64,000 nt of DNA from an uncultured Oscillospiraceae bacterium. Lineage in GTDB: Bacteria; Bacillota; Clostridia; Oscillospirales; Oscillospiraceae. Where the stretch lies: contig CATKZP010000006.1 in assembly GCA_949841355.1 (NCBI GenBank), positions 90,323-154,322 on the forward strand, written 5' to 3'. Shown here piece by piece: positions 42,732 to 51,202 of this stretch. Numbering within the stretch: the first letter of the stretch is position 1; every line of letters starts with the position of its first letter. The position numbers and the translations under genes are program-made. The notes beneath the pieces are model-generated. The model saw only the letters and a list, made by a program, of their open reading frames with translations. It was not told the origin of the DNA and made no database searches.

Positions 42732-43765
42732 AAAAGCTCCACGCCTCCGTCCCCGGGGACCACCTCACCGATGACGGCGGGGGCCAGACCCGCGGGGAGC
42801 AGAAGCTCCCGGGCCTTATCCGCGTCGTTCTTGTCCACGACGAGCACCATGCCGGTTCCCATATTGAAGGTGTTGAACATGTCCCGCTCGGGGATATTCC
42901 CCGCCCGCTGAATCATGCGGAAAACGGCGGGAATCCACAGGGCGGACTTGTCGATTTTGGCGGTCATTCCCTTAGGCAGGCAGCGGGGGATGTTCTCGAA
43001 GAACCCGCCGCCGGTGATGTGGCTGATGCCGTGGACCTCGGCCCGCTCCAGCACGTCCAGCACCGGCTTGACATAGATTTGGGTGGGCCGGAGCAGCTCG
43101 GCTCCCAGCTCGCAGCCCAGCTCCTCGCTCCACTCGTCCAGCTTGGCGTGCTCCACGTCCAGCGCCTTGCGCACCAGGGAGAAGCCGTTGGAGTGCACGC
43201 CGCTGGAGGCCAGGGAGAGGATCACGTCCCCGGCTTTCACCATGGAGGGGTCGATCATCCGATCCTTGTCCACGATGCCCACGGCGAAGCCCGCCAGGTC
43301 GTAGTCGTTGGGGTCCATGATGCCGGGGTGCTCGGCGGTCTCGCCGCCGATGAGGGCGCAGCCCGCCTGGACGCAGCCCTCCGCTACGCCGGAGACGATG
43401 GAGGCCACCTTCTCCGGGTCGTTTTTGCCGATGGCGATGTAGTCCAGGAAGAACAGGGGCCTGGCGCCGCAGCAGATGATGTCGTTGACGCACATGGCCA
43501 CGCAGTCGATGCCGATGGTGTCGTGCTGATTCAAAAGCTGGGCCAGCCTGATTTTGGTGCCCACGCCGTCGGTGCCGGACACCAGGATGGGCTCCTTCAT
43601 CCCGGATGTGTCGGGGGCGAACAGGCCGCCGAAGCCGCCGATGCCGCTGACCACCCCGGGAATCATGGTGCGCTCCACGTGCTTTTTCATCAGCCGTACG
43701 CCCTGATAGCCCGCCTCGATGTCCACACCGGCGGCGGCGTAGGATTCAGAGTGGGAGTTGTTCAT
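42728..43765 (-). CDS. purM: Phosphoribosylformylglycinamidine cyclo-ligase
   Basis: AIR synthetase, 345 aa, converts FGAM to AIR with ATP. Family blocks: YAAAGVDIEAGYQGVRLMKK, DGVGTKIRLAQ, IGGETAEHPG, ASSGVHSNGFSLVR, ITGGGFFENIPR. I use the ATG at 43765 (MNNSHSES) with AAAGGAG upstream, which overlaps the DUF3795 stop; the frame opens six codons further. The enzyme that would make its FGAM substrate (PurL) is not in this operon. Confidence 0.95.
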   Translation of the reverse strand: MNNSHSESYAAAGVDIEAGYQGVRLMKKHVERTMIPGVVSGIGGFGGLFAPDTSGMKEPILVSGTDGVGTKIRLAQLLNQHDTIGIDCVAMCVNDIICCGARPLFFLDYIAIGKNDPEKVASIVSGVAEGCVQAGCALIGGETAEHPGIMDPNDYDLAGFAVGIVDKDRMIDPSMVKAGDVILSLASSGVHSNGFSLVRKALDVEHAKLDEWSEELGCELGAELLRPTQIYVKPVLDVLERAEVHGISHITGGGFFENIPRCLPKGMTAKIDKSALWIPAVFRMIQRAGNIPERDMFNTFNMGTGMVLVVDKNDADKARELLLPAGLAPAVIGEVVPGDGGVELL

Positions 43766-44028
43766 TGCCCCGCTCCTTTCCAAAGCTTACACTGCTCAAT
43801 GCGCTTGCCGCCGTCGCCCTGCTTTTCGTCGTAGGCGAACTGGTTCAGCAGCTGGCAGGGGAAGGCCTCGCACTGGCCGCAGTGGGCGTGCTTTTTTCCC
43901 TCGGTGCAGGATTTGACGGGGCAGCTGTCCCCCCAGAAAGGTTTTTGGATGTTGACGCAGCCGGTGCAGCCCATCTGCTCCCGGTACTCACACTGACCAC
44001 ACAGGATGCCGCATCTTGACTCGACCAT
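43762..44028 (-). CDS. DUF3795 cysteine-rich protein
   Basis: An 88-aa soluble protein with ten cysteines, starting ESRCGILCGQCEYREQMGCTG then CVNIQKPFWGDSCPVKSCTE and HCGQCEAFPCQLL. These CxxxCxxC-like groups define DUF3795 and suggest bound metal or an iron-sulfur centre; function is unknown. It is wedged between purF and purM and overlaps purM by four bases, so it is made with the purine enzymes. Purine-related redox or metal sensing is a guess from position alone. Confidence 0.8.
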   Translation of the reverse strand: MVESRCGILCGQCEYREQMGCTGCVNIQKPFWGDSCPVKSCTEGKKHAHCGQCEAFPCQLLNQFAYDEKQGDGGKRIEQCKLWKGAGQ

Positions 44029-44048
44029 AATATCCCTCTCCTTGTTTA

Positions 44049-45470
44049 TTATTCTCTGCCCGTCCAGCAGTAGGTGCAGACCTTATCCCGGTCGATGCCG
44101 ATGGCCTCCAGCAGCCCCTCCAGGGACTGGTAGCCCAGCGAGTCGAAGCCCAGCTTTTCACAGATGGACTTGAGCAGGCACTGCCCCCGCTGGGTGCTGG
44201 CGTCGGCGTATTCCTCCAGGTGCCTGTGCCCCTCGTCCCCCTCCAGCTCCTGGACGGTCTTGCGGGCCAGCAGCTCCATGGAGGAATTGCTCCGGGAGAA
44301 GTTCAGGTACTTGCAGCCGTACATGATGGGGGGGCAGGCGGAGCGCATGTGGACCTCTTTGGCCCCGGCGCCGTAGAGGAAGTCCACCGTCTCCCGCAGC
44401 TGGGTGCCCCGGACGATAGAGTCGTCTACGAAGAGCAGCTTTTTGCCCTGGATCAGCTCGGGTACGGGGATCTGCTTCATTTTGGCCACCTGCTCGCGCA
44501 CCGCCTGGCTGGCGGGCATGAAGGAGCGGGGCCAGGTGGGAGTGTACTTCACAAAGGGCCGGGCGAAGGGCTTGCCGCTGGCGTTGGCGAAGCCGATGGC
44601 GTGGGGGACGCCGGAGTCGGGCACGCCCGCCACACAGTCCACGTCGGGCAGGGGGCCCTTTTTCGCCTCCTCCCGGGCCATGATCTCTCCGTTGCGGCAG
44701 CGCACCACCTCCACGTTCTGCCCCTCGTAATTGGAGTTGGGGTAGCCGTAATAGGTCCACAGAAAGGCGCAGATGCGCATTTGGTCCCCGGCGGGAGCCA
44801 GGGTCTCCCAGCCCTGGGCGGTGACCCGGACGATCTCGCCCGGGCCAAGCTCATAGGCGTTTTCGTACCCCAGCTTGGTGCAGGCAAAGGACTCGAAGGA
44901 GACGCAGCAGCCCTCTTCGTTTCTGCCGATGAGCACCGGCAGGCGGCCCAGCTTGTCCCGGGCGGCCACGATGCCCTCGGGGGTGAGGATGAGGATGGTG
45001 GACGAGCCGTCGATGACCTCCTGAGCGTAGCGGATGCCCTCCGCCAGCGTGTCCTTCTGGTTGATGAGGGCGGCGGTGAGCTCAGAGGAGTTTACTTTCC
45101 CCGAGCTCATAGCCATGAACTGCCGGGCGTGGCCGTTGAAGTAATCCTCTACCAGGGCCTCGGCGTTGTTGATGATGCCCACGGTGGAGATGGCGTAGAC
45201 GCCCAGGTGGGAGCGCACCAGCAGGGGCTGGGGGTCGGTGTCGCTGATGCAGCCGATGCCGGAGGTGCCGTGGAATTTTTGCAGGTCCTTCTCGAACTTG
45301 GTGCGGAAGGGGGTGTTCTCAATGGAGTGGATCTGACGCTGGAAGCCGTCGTGCTCATCGTAGATGACCATGCCGCCCCGCCGGGTGCCCAGGTGAGAGT
45401 GATAGTCCACGCCAAAAAAGATGTCAAGGGAAACGTCGCGCTTGGAAATTGCGCCGAAAAAACCGCCCAT
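44049..45470 (-). CDS. purF: Amidophosphoribosyltransferase-like protein lacking Cys1
   Basis: A 473-aa PurF family protein. The phosphoribosyltransferase half is complete, with the PRPP loop LLFVDDSIVRGTQL and the C-terminal CPPIMYGCKYLNFSRSN. The N-terminal class II glutaminase begins MGGFFGAISKRDVSLD where active enzymes have MCGIxG; no Cys is present in the first residues and no alternative start supplies one. It therefore may use free ammonia or a partner, or serve a regulatory or side pathway. Its place in the operon still argues for phosphoribosylamine synthesis. A small ORF lies just upstream. Confidence 0.85.
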   Translation of the reverse strand: MGGFFGAISKRDVSLDIFFGVDYHSHLGTRRGGMVIYDEHDGFQRQIHSIENTPFRTKFEKDLQKFHGTSGIGCISDTDPQPLLVRSHLGVYAISTVGIINNAEALVEDYFNGHARQFMAMSSGKVNSSELTAALINQKDTLAEGIRYAQEVIDGSSTILILTPEGIVAARDKLGRLPVLIGRNEEGCCVSFESFACTKLGYENAYELGPGEIVRVTAQGWETLAPAGDQMRICAFLWTYYGYPNSNYEGQNVEVVRCRNGEIMAREEAKKGPLPDVDCVAGVPDSGVPHAIGFANASGKPFARPFVKYTPTWPRSFMPASQAVREQVAKMKQIPVPELIQGKKLLFVDDSIVRGTQLRETVDFLYGAGAKEVHMRSACPPIMYGCKYLNFSRSNSSMELLARKTVQELEGDEGHRHLEEYADASTQRGQCLLKSICEKLGFDSLGYQSLEGLLEAIGIDRDKVCTYCWTGRE

Positions 45471-45482
45471 GAAAGAGCCTCC

Positions 45483-45629
45483 TTATTTCTTGCCTTTGCG
45501 CCGGAAAAGCCAGACCGCGCCGCCAGCGAGGGCTGCGGCCAGCAGCAGCATGAGGATGAATCCGGCGGGGTCGCCGCTCACCAGGATGGCGGTGGGACCG
45601 TCCGCGCCGCCGATGACGCCCAAATCCAT
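45483..45629 (-). CDS. Small one-helix membrane protein with GGADGPTAI motif
   Basis: A 48-codon gene between purC and purF with GAGGGG upstream of its ATG. It reads MDLGVIGGADGPTAILVSGD, then a hydrophobic helix (AGFILMLLLAAALAGGAVWLF) and a basic RRKGKK tail, so it is a membrane protein with the tail probably inside. GGADGPTAI is otherwise found in the beta subunit of sodium-pumping decarboxylases. Its role beside purine genes is unknown. Gaps of 11 and 12 bases on either side show it belongs to the operon. Confidence 0.7.
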   Translation of the reverse strand: MDLGVIGGADGPTAILVSGDPAGFILMLLLAAALAGGAVWLFRRKGKK

Positions 45630-45640
45630 TTATCCGCCCC

Positions 45641-46327
45641 TCAGGCGAAGAACAGCTTGGACAGGGTCATGGGGTCGATATACTGCCCGTCTTGATACAC
45701 CCGCATGTTGCCGGAGGCGATCTCGTCGATGAGCATGACCTGGCCCTCGGGGTCGTAGCCGTACTCGAACTTGATGTCGTAGAGCACCAGGCCCTTCTCC
45801 TTCAGGTCGTCGGCCACGATTTTGGTAATCTTCTGGGTCATGTCCTTGATGTCGTCGTACTGTGCCTCGGTCATCACGCCCAGGGCCACCAGGGCGTCCT
45901 TGGTGACCAGGGGGTCGCCCTTTTCGTCGTTTTTGAAGGTGGTCTCCACGTAGGAGGGCAGGTCGGCGCCCTCCTCAATGTACTCGCCGTAGCGGCGGAT
46001 GAAGGAGCCCACCGCCTTGTGGCGGCAGATGACCTCCAGGCCGTGGCCGAACACCTTGGCGGGCAGCACCTCCATGGTGGTGTCGCCCAGGTCGGCGGAG
46101 ACAAAGTGGGTGCGGATGCCGGCGGCGTTGATCTTCTCGAAGAAGTAGAGGGACATGCGCAGGTTCACGTCGCCCACGCCCTCGATGGTCAGGCCCACAG
46201 AGTTCTCGCCGGGATCGAACACGCCGTCCTTGCCGGTGCAGTCGTCCTTAAACTTCAGCAGGTAATTGCCGTTGTCCAGAGCGTAGACGTTCTTAGTCTT
46301 GCCGGTATAAACCAATTTGTTTTCCAT
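45641..46327 (-). CDS. purC: SAICAR synthetase
   Basis: A 228-aa phosphoribosylaminoimidazole-succinocarboxamide synthase that joins CAIR and aspartate. Family blocks: [20 protein letters not shown] at the start, [37 protein letters not shown] and [10 protein letters not shown]. The start is the ATG behind GGAGG; five extra codons to 46342 include the ribosome site and are rejected. Confidence 0.95.
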   Translation of the reverse strand: MENKLVYTGKTKNVYALDNGNYLLKFKDDCTGKDGVFDPGENSVGLTIEGVGDVNLRMSLYFFEKINAAGIRTHFVSADLGDTTMEVLPAKVFGHGLEVICRHKAVGSFIRRYGEYIEEGADLPSYVETTFKNDEKGDPLVTKDALVALGVMTEAQYDDIKDMTQKITKIVADDLKEKGLVLYDIKFEYGYDPEGQVMLIDEIASGNMRVYQDGQYIDPMTLSKLFFA

Positions 46328-46379
46328 GATAAATTCCTCCAAAATTTAGATTGGTGATATGGAATGAGTTCTGTTTGGG

Positions 46380-46874
46380 TCAGTTCCCCAGCTCCGCCTG
46401 GAGCTTGGCCTCTTTTTCCGCGATCTGCGCGACCATCGTCTCCCGGGCGGCGTCCAATTTTGCGGCCAGGGCGTCGTCGGACACCGCCAGGATCTGGGCC
46501 GCCAGCACGGCGGCGTTTTTGGCCCCGTTGATGGCCACGGTGGCCACGGGGATGCCGCCGGGCATCTGCACGGTGGCCAGCAGGGCGTCCAGCCCGTCCA
46601 TGGCGCCCCCCTTCATGGGGATGCCGATGACGGGCAGGGTGGAGTTCCCGGCGAAGGCCCCCGCCAGGTGGGCGGCCATGCCTGCGGCGCAGATGAGCAC
46701 GCCGAAGCCGTTGGCCCTGGCGTTTCTGGCGAAGCCCGCGGCGGCGACGGGGGTGCGGTGGGCGCTCAAAATGTGGGCCTCGCAGGGGATGCCGAACTCC
46801 TCAAGCTGGGCGCAGGCCCCCTTGACCACCGGCCAATCGGAGTCGGAGCCCATGATAACGGCGACTTTCTTCAC
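46380..46874 (-). CDS. purE: N5-CAIR mutase (class I PurE)
   Basis: A 164-aa PurE with the substrate loop IMGSDSDWPVVKGA, the AHRTP segment in ILSAHRTPVAAAGFA and the GVLICAAGMAAHLAGAFAG core. No PurK gene is in the window, so it may use CO2 directly or a PurK elsewhere. The start is GTG with AAGGAGG seven bases upstream. It is the first gene of the purine operon and directly follows an intrinsic terminator, so its expression is probably controlled by readthrough. Confidence 0.95.
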   Translation of the reverse strand: MKKVAVIMGSDSDWPVVKGACAQLEEFGIPCEAHILSAHRTPVAAAGFARNARANGFGVLICAAGMAAHLAGAFAGNSTLPVIGIPMKGGAMDGLDALLATVQMPGGIPVATVAINGAKNAAVLAAQILAVSDDALAAKLDAARETMVAQIAEKEAKLQAELGN

Positions 46875-46896
46875 AATAAAACCTCCTTATGGGAAA

Positions 46897-46933
46897 TAAA
46901 AACAGGCCGCCGCGCAGATGCGGGCGGACCTGT
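46897..46933 (-). terminator. Attenuator-type terminator in the purE leader
   Basis: On the minus strand ACAGG..CCGCC pairs with GGCGG..CCTGT and is followed by TTTTTATTT, all between promoter and purE. A larger ATGAGG/CCTCAT-closed structure lies upstream in the leader (46964-47026) and could compete. Confidence 0.75.
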
Positions 46934-47046
46934 ATTGAGTGTCATGCGGCGGATTTGGACACAATGAGGCCGTGGAGACGCAGGCCGGGACACACAGGGC
47001 GGGAACGCACCACGACAGCCACCTCATTTCCTGGAAAGTCATTTTC

Positions 47047-47075
47047 ATTTTATCGAAGGAAAAGCCAAAAATCAA
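47047..47075 (-). promoter_or_regulatory. Promoter of the purine operon
   Basis: Minus strand TTGATT, 17-base spacer, TAAAAT. It gives a leader of about 165 nt containing the attenuator. Confidence 0.75.
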
Positions 47076-47144
47076 GGGCTTTTCCCATTTTTGTAGGCTT
47101 GTACGATTCTTTGGGACGGGGAGGGGCAGTCCATGGCGAAACGC

Positions 47145-48224
47145 TCAAAACAGGCCGGTGGCCTCCAGGATGGAGGACACCTGGGCGGCCCGGTTGGCCC
47201 AGGAGGACTGCCGGGCCAGCTCCCGCCGCCGCCGGGGCAGGGAGGGGTCCTCCCCAAAGGCGCTCTTGCAGCGGCGCAGGAAGCCGGGGCCGTCGTAGGC
47301 GGTGGCCACCAGCTCGGGGATGGGGTCGGGCAGGCCGGGCTCCACCACGGTGACGACAGGCCGCCCCGTGGCCAGATACTCATACACCCGGCTGGAGGCC
47401 ACGTCGCCGCCCGGCCGGTTCCGGCGGGGCAGGTCGAACAGCAGGTCGCAGCGGTACAGGCAGTCGGGCACGTCCAGCGGGTTCACCGGCCCGGTGAGCA
47501 CGATGTTTTCCTGACCTTGAAGCTGCTCGGCCCCCGGGCGGGTCACCGGGCCCATGAGCACGAAGGTCCACTCCGGACGGTGGCGGGCGGCATAGAGCAG
47601 AGGCTCCAGGTCCACCTGGCTGTCCACCCGGCCCACCCGGCCCAGCACCCGCGTCCCGGGCAGGTCCGCCAGGGCGGGGGGGACGGCGTGCTGCTTCTGC
47701 TGGAAGAGCACCGGGTTCACCCCGTTGGGCAGCAGGGCGATGTTGTCATTGCAGGGGGACAGCCGCTTGACGATGCCGAAGGAGGCGGCGAACACCACCT
47801 CGGCGTGGCGGGTCAAATCGCTCTCCCATTCCAAAAACTCGTCGCTCCAAAAGCGGTGGCAGTCGTACACCACCCCGCGGTAGGCCAGCTCGTCCAGAAA
47901 CTGGGCGTGGAGGGGGGAGGAGCACCACAGCACGGGCTCCCGAAAGCGGTGCTTTTCCATCACCTGCTGGAGGAAGGCCACCGCCCGGTCCAGCCGCCGG
48001 CGCTGGAGCACCGACGTGTCCTGGGGGTAGGGCAGAGGGGCGGGCAGGGTGTATACGGTGATGTGGGCGCGCACCCGACGGCCCTGCTGGGGCATAGGCT
48101 CCCCTTTGCGGGGGGCGGGCTCGAAAAATAGGATCTGAGCGTCGGTGAGCCGGGCCAGCAGCTGCTGGGTGCGGTCGGGCCGGGCCCGCCAGGGGGCGTG
48201 GGCCAGACAGAGCAGCTGCTTCAT
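47145..48224 (-). CDS. Glycosyltransferase (GT-B fold)
   Basis: A 359-aa GT-B type transferase without signal or membrane segment. The C-terminal donor-binding half reads LGRVGRVDSQVDLEPLLYAA, ..NIVLTGPVNPLDVPDCLYRC, then VYEYLATGRPVVTV (the E..L.GKPV-like family motif). It overlaps the end of csaB by four bases, so both are one unit with the glycosyltransferase at 49401, suggesting synthesis of a wall or S-layer-associated polymer. Acceptor and donor are unknown. Confidence 0.82.
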   Translation of the reverse strand: MKQLLCLAHAPWRARPDRTQQLLARLTDAQILFFEPAPRKGEPMPQQGRRVRAHITVYTLPAPLPYPQDTSVLQRRRLDRAVAFLQQVMEKHRFREPVLWCSSPLHAQFLDELAYRGVVYDCHRFWSDEFLEWESDLTRHAEVVFAASFGIVKRLSPCNDNIALLPNGVNPVLFQQKQHAVPPALADLPGTRVLGRVGRVDSQVDLEPLLYAARHRPEWTFVLMGPVTRPGAEQLQGQENIVLTGPVNPLDVPDCLYRCDLLFDLPRRNRPGGDVASSRVYEYLATGRPVVTVVEPGLPDPIPELVATAYDGPGFLRRCKSAFGEDPSLPRRRRELARQSSWANRAAQVSSILEATGLF

Positions 48225-49369
48225 GGGGCCACCTCCGGACCGCTCTCCCGGGCCAGCAGGCGGCGCAGCACGTCGGAATTGTTCTGCTCCAGCCGGCGCA
48301 GCCGGGCCACCGCGGCGTGGAGCTCCTCCCGGCTGGCCCGCAGGGCCATGGCCTGGTCCAGCATTTCCCGCAGGCGCTGGGCGGTCAGCCCGTCCAGGTC
48401 CTCATACAGCTCCTGGCCCATGTAGGACAAAAAGCCGCTGACCTTGGGGTCGTAGGTGATGCCCACCAGCGGCACGCCCTGCCCGGCGGCGAAGATCAGC
48501 CCGTGCAGGCGCATGGAGATCACCGCGTGCATCCGGGAGGTGAGCCCCAGCATCAGCTCGGAGCTGAGGGGCTGGCGCAGCACGCAGGACGGGACGCCCT
48601 CCAGGTGGGCGCGCACCTGATCGGCGGCGTCGCCGTCGGAGATATGGTTGATGGACAAAAACACCGGGGCGAGGCCGTATTTCTCCCAGGCGCAGCGCAC
48701 CGCGCCGGCGATGACGGGCACCTTGTCCTCAAAGCCCTTCCAGGTGCGCAGGCACACGCCCAGATAGGCCCCCCTGGGGTCCAGCCCCAGCTGGGTCATC
48801 AGCGCGTCGGTCTCCTCCTCCGGGGCGGGCTGGAGGGAGAGCACCGGGTCGGCGGCCAGCACGATCTCGGGCTTGTCCACGCCGAAGCGCGCAAGCTCAG
48901 CCAGGCTGGCGTCCTCCCGCAGGGTGATGGCGTCCACGCAGCCGTTGAGCACCCGGCGGACCAGGGTTACGTCCCCCGGGCGGGTCACCGGCCCGATGCC
49001 GCAGCCGTACATCAGCACCTTGCACCCCCGCCACCGGGCGGCGCGCAGGGTGAACAGGTAGTAGAGCAGGCTGCGCCGGGAGGTGGCGTCCTGAATGAGG
49101 CTGCCGCCGCCGTTGATATACAGCCGCACCCGGCCCATGACGCGCAGTATGCCGGGCAGGTCGAACATGTGCAGGGCGGCCACGCCGTGGCGGGCGGTGG
49201 TCTCTGCGGGGTTGCGGGAGAGGACGGTGAGCTCCTCCCCCCCGGCGGCGGCGCGCGCCTCCCGGAGGATGGCCTTTAAAATGGCCTCGTCCCCGGTATT
49301 GCCCAGGCCATAGGAGCCGCAGATCAAAATGCCTGAGCGCTGATTGGATTGTAAACCGCGTTGGCCCAT
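48221..49369 (-). CDS. csaB: Polysaccharide pyruvyl transferase CsaB
   Basis: A 382-aa CsaB family enzyme that adds pyruvate ketals to wall polysaccharides, the anchor for SLH-domain surface proteins. Recognised from ILICGSYGLGNTGDEAILKA, YINGGGSLIQDATS, CGIGPVTRPG, and MRLHGLIFAAGQGVPLVGI with the conserved RLH. The ATG is fixed by GAGGAG; the much longer frame to 49825 lies over the neighbouring gene and is spurious. It implies that this organism carries pyruvylated secondary wall polymer. Confidence 0.9.
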   Translation of the reverse strand: MGQRGLQSNQRSGILICGSYGLGNTGDEAILKAILREARAAAGGEELTVLSRNPAETTARHGVAALHMFDLPGILRVMGRVRLYINGGGSLIQDATSRRSLLYYLFTLRAARWRGCKVLMYGCGIGPVTRPGDVTLVRRVLNGCVDAITLREDASLAELARFGVDKPEIVLAADPVLSLQPAPEEETDALMTQLGLDPRGAYLGVCLRTWKGFEDKVPVIAGAVRCAWEKYGLAPVFLSINHISDGDAADQVRAHLEGVPSCVLRQPLSSELMLGLTSRMHAVISMRLHGLIFAAGQGVPLVGITYDPKVSGFLSYMGQELYEDLDGLTAQRLREMLDQAMALRASREELHAAVARLRRLEQNNSDVLRRLLARESGPEVAP

Positions 49370-49400
49370 AGCTGTCGCTCCTCTGAATCGGCGCCGCCCG

Positions 49401-50456
49401 TCACAGGCCCAGCACCGCGTCGGCGTGCCGGGTGATCTCGGCGTTGTAATGGGAAAGGTCGTCGTAAACTTTTTCCGCCGGCTTTTGGGCGGCCAGAAGG
49501 GCCTGCACCATGTCGCCGCAACCGGCGACACCGGGGTTGTAGGGCTCCAGGTTTTTGGAGATATACAGGGGCAGGCCCAGGGCCTTGGCCTCCCAGATGA
49601 CCATGCCCTGGCCCTCGTAGCGGGAGGTGAGGACGAAGCCGTCCATCTGGTCCATGTAGCAGAAGGGATTCGCCTGATTGCCAAGCAGGGTGACGAAGCT
49701 CTCCAGCCCCAGCTCTTTGATCTGCCCCTCCAGCGCGGCCCGGTCGGGGCCGTCCCCGATGAGGTAGAAGTGGAAGTCGGCGCGGGATTTTTTGACCTGG
49801 GCCAGGTAGCCCAGCAGCAGGTCATAGCCCTTCTGGTGGCACAGGCGGCCCACGGAGCACAAATTGAGCTTGGCGGGGTCCACGGCGAAGTCCACGTCCA
49901 GCTTGGCCTTGCGGAAGATCTCGCCGGTGTCTATGTGGTTGGGGATGGCGGTGATGGGCTTGTCCTGAATGCCGGACACCCGGCGGAAGCCCTCAATGAT
50001 GCCGGGGGAGACGGCCACGAATTCGTCGTAGTGGCGCAGCTTGCCCTTGAAGAAGTGCCAGAGGACGCGGTACTTTGGCTCGTTTTTCCGCTTGACCTCC
50101 ACGTCGTTGTGAATCCACATCACCCGCTTTTTGGCGCTGGCGTTGATGACGCCCGCGGCGCACTCGTTCTGGTAGCTGTTGAAGTCCACCGCCACATCGT
50201 ACTGCTTGCCGCCGGTGACGTCCCCCAGCAGCATCCGGGTCAGGCCGAAGTACAGCACCCGGAAGAAGCCGGGCGGGGGAGAGAGGTATTTGATATGGAG
50301 GTTCTCGTGGGAGGGCAGGTCGAAAAAGCACTGGTCGTCAAAGAGATAGACGTCAACGCAGCAGCGGCTCAGGTCGATGTCGTTGAGGATGTTCACCAGG
50401 GATTTCTGGACTCCGCCCACCCGGAGGTCTGTCTGGAAGAACGCAATCTGTTTCAT
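49401..50456 (-). CDS. Glycosyltransferase family 4 protein
   Basis: A 351-aa GT4-type transferase: N-terminal FFQTDLRVGGVQKSLVNILN (glycine-rich acceptor loop), C-terminal LCSVGRLCHQKGYDLLLGYL, VTLLGNQANPFCYMDQMDGF and SRYEGQGMVIWEAKALGLPL with the E-x7-E motif. It retains sugars from a nucleotide donor. It leads the wall-polymer operon with csaB and a second transferase. A promoter lies 50 bases upstream. Confidence 0.88.
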   Translation of the reverse strand: MKQIAFFQTDLRVGGVQKSLVNILNDIDLSRCCVDVYLFDDQCFFDLPSHENLHIKYLSPPPGFFRVLYFGLTRMLLGDVTGGKQYDVAVDFNSYQNECAAGVINASAKKRVMWIHNDVEVKRKNEPKYRVLWHFFKGKLRHYDEFVAVSPGIIEGFRRVSGIQDKPITAIPNHIDTGEIFRKAKLDVDFAVDPAKLNLCSVGRLCHQKGYDLLLGYLAQVKKSRADFHFYLIGDGPDRAALEGQIKELGLESFVTLLGNQANPFCYMDQMDGFVLTSRYEGQGMVIWEAKALGLPLYISKNLEPYNPGVAGCGDMVQALLAAQKPAEKVYDDLSHYNAEITRHADAVLGL

Positions 50457-50505
50457 GCAATGCCCGCCTTTCGCAATGACTGATGGTTGGGGGGATCGAC
50501 TTCAT

Positions 50506-50534
50506 ATTATAGTATGGTCCGGCTTTTTTTGCAA
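50506..50534 (-). promoter_or_regulatory. Promoter of the glycosyltransferase-csaB operon
   Basis: Minus strand TTGCAA, 17 bases, TATAAT. It is divergent from the PAP2 promoter, whose -35 lies 9 bases away. Confidence 0.8.
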
Positions 50535-50542
50535 GCCGCCGC

Positions 50543-50571
50543 TTGCCAACGGCGGCAAAATCGGATACAAT
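50543..50571 (+). promoter_or_regulatory. Promoter of the PAP2 gene
   Basis: TTGCCA, 17 bases, TACAAT, then a 60-base leader to GAAGGAGG. Confidence 0.75.
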
Positions 50572-50632
50572 AGAGGGCACCTATCAGTATACATATTTTT
50601 CCCCACAGGTCAAGGGAGAAGGAGGATGTGCC

Positions 50633-51202
50633 ATGCCGGAAGTCATTCAGCGCCTGGATGAGCAGGCCCTGGTGTGGATCGCGGAGCACGTGCGCTGCGC
50701 CCTGCTGGACCCGTTCATGAAGCTGTATACTCAGATGGGCAATACCGGAATGCTGTTTATCGTTCTGGGGCTGGCGCTGCTGCTGTTCAAGCCCACCCGG
50801 AAGGCGGGGGTGTCGGCGCTGTGCGCCATGCTCATCGGGCTTATCGTGGTGAACTTCACCATCAAGCCCCTGATGGCCCGGCCCCGGCCCTGGCTGGTCA
50901 TTGAAAATTTCGTCAACCTGGTGCCGGAGGGCGATCCCAACTCCTTCCCCTCGGGGCACACCAACGCCGCCTTCGCCTTTGCCCTGGCGGTGTGCATGTC
51001 GGCGCCGAAGCGGTGGATGAAAATTTCGGCGGTGTGCGCTGCGGCGGTGATGGGCCTGTCCCGGCTGTACGTAGGGGTCCACTTCCCCAGCGACGTGCTG
51101 GCGGGGGCGGTGATCGGGTCCCTGTGCGGCCTTTTGGGGGCGTGGGTGGTGAAACAGGCGTGGGAGCGCCTCAACCGCCGGGCTGGGACAGCTCCAGAAT
51201 GA
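50633..51202 (+). CDS. PAP2-family membrane phosphatase
   Basis: A 189-aa membrane phosphatase with all three PAP2 motifs: KPLMARPRP, PSGHTNAAFAFAL and SRLYVGVHFPSDVLAG, each with its catalytic Arg/His/Asp residues. Five or six membrane helices. Relatives remove phosphate from undecaprenyl pyrophosphate or phosphatidic acid. The ATG follows GAAGGAGG. Its 3' end overlaps the convergent tcdA gene by 32 bases. It is near, but divergent from, wall-polymer genes, which fits a lipid-carrier role. Confidence 0.9.
   Translation: MPEVIQRLDEQALVWIAEHVRCALLDPFMKLYTQMGNTGMLFIVLGLALLLFKPTRKAGVSALCAMLIGLIVVNFTIKPLMARPRPWLVIENFVNLVPEGDPNSFPSGHTNAAFAFALAVCMSAPKRWMKISAVCAAAVMGLSRLYVGVHFPSDVLAGAVIGSLCGLLGAWVVKQAWERLNRRAGTAPE

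Noticed and set aside
46887..47075. Leader peptide or gene in the purE leader
   Set aside because: The frame has no ribosome site at its first Met and would end inside the purE ribosome site. It is kept only as a possibility within the attenuator finding.
48221..49825. Single 534-codon csaB product
   Set aside because: The first 150 codons are an out-of-frame shadow of the glycosyltransferase at 49401-50456. CsaB similarity begins at 49369, where a ribosome site is present.
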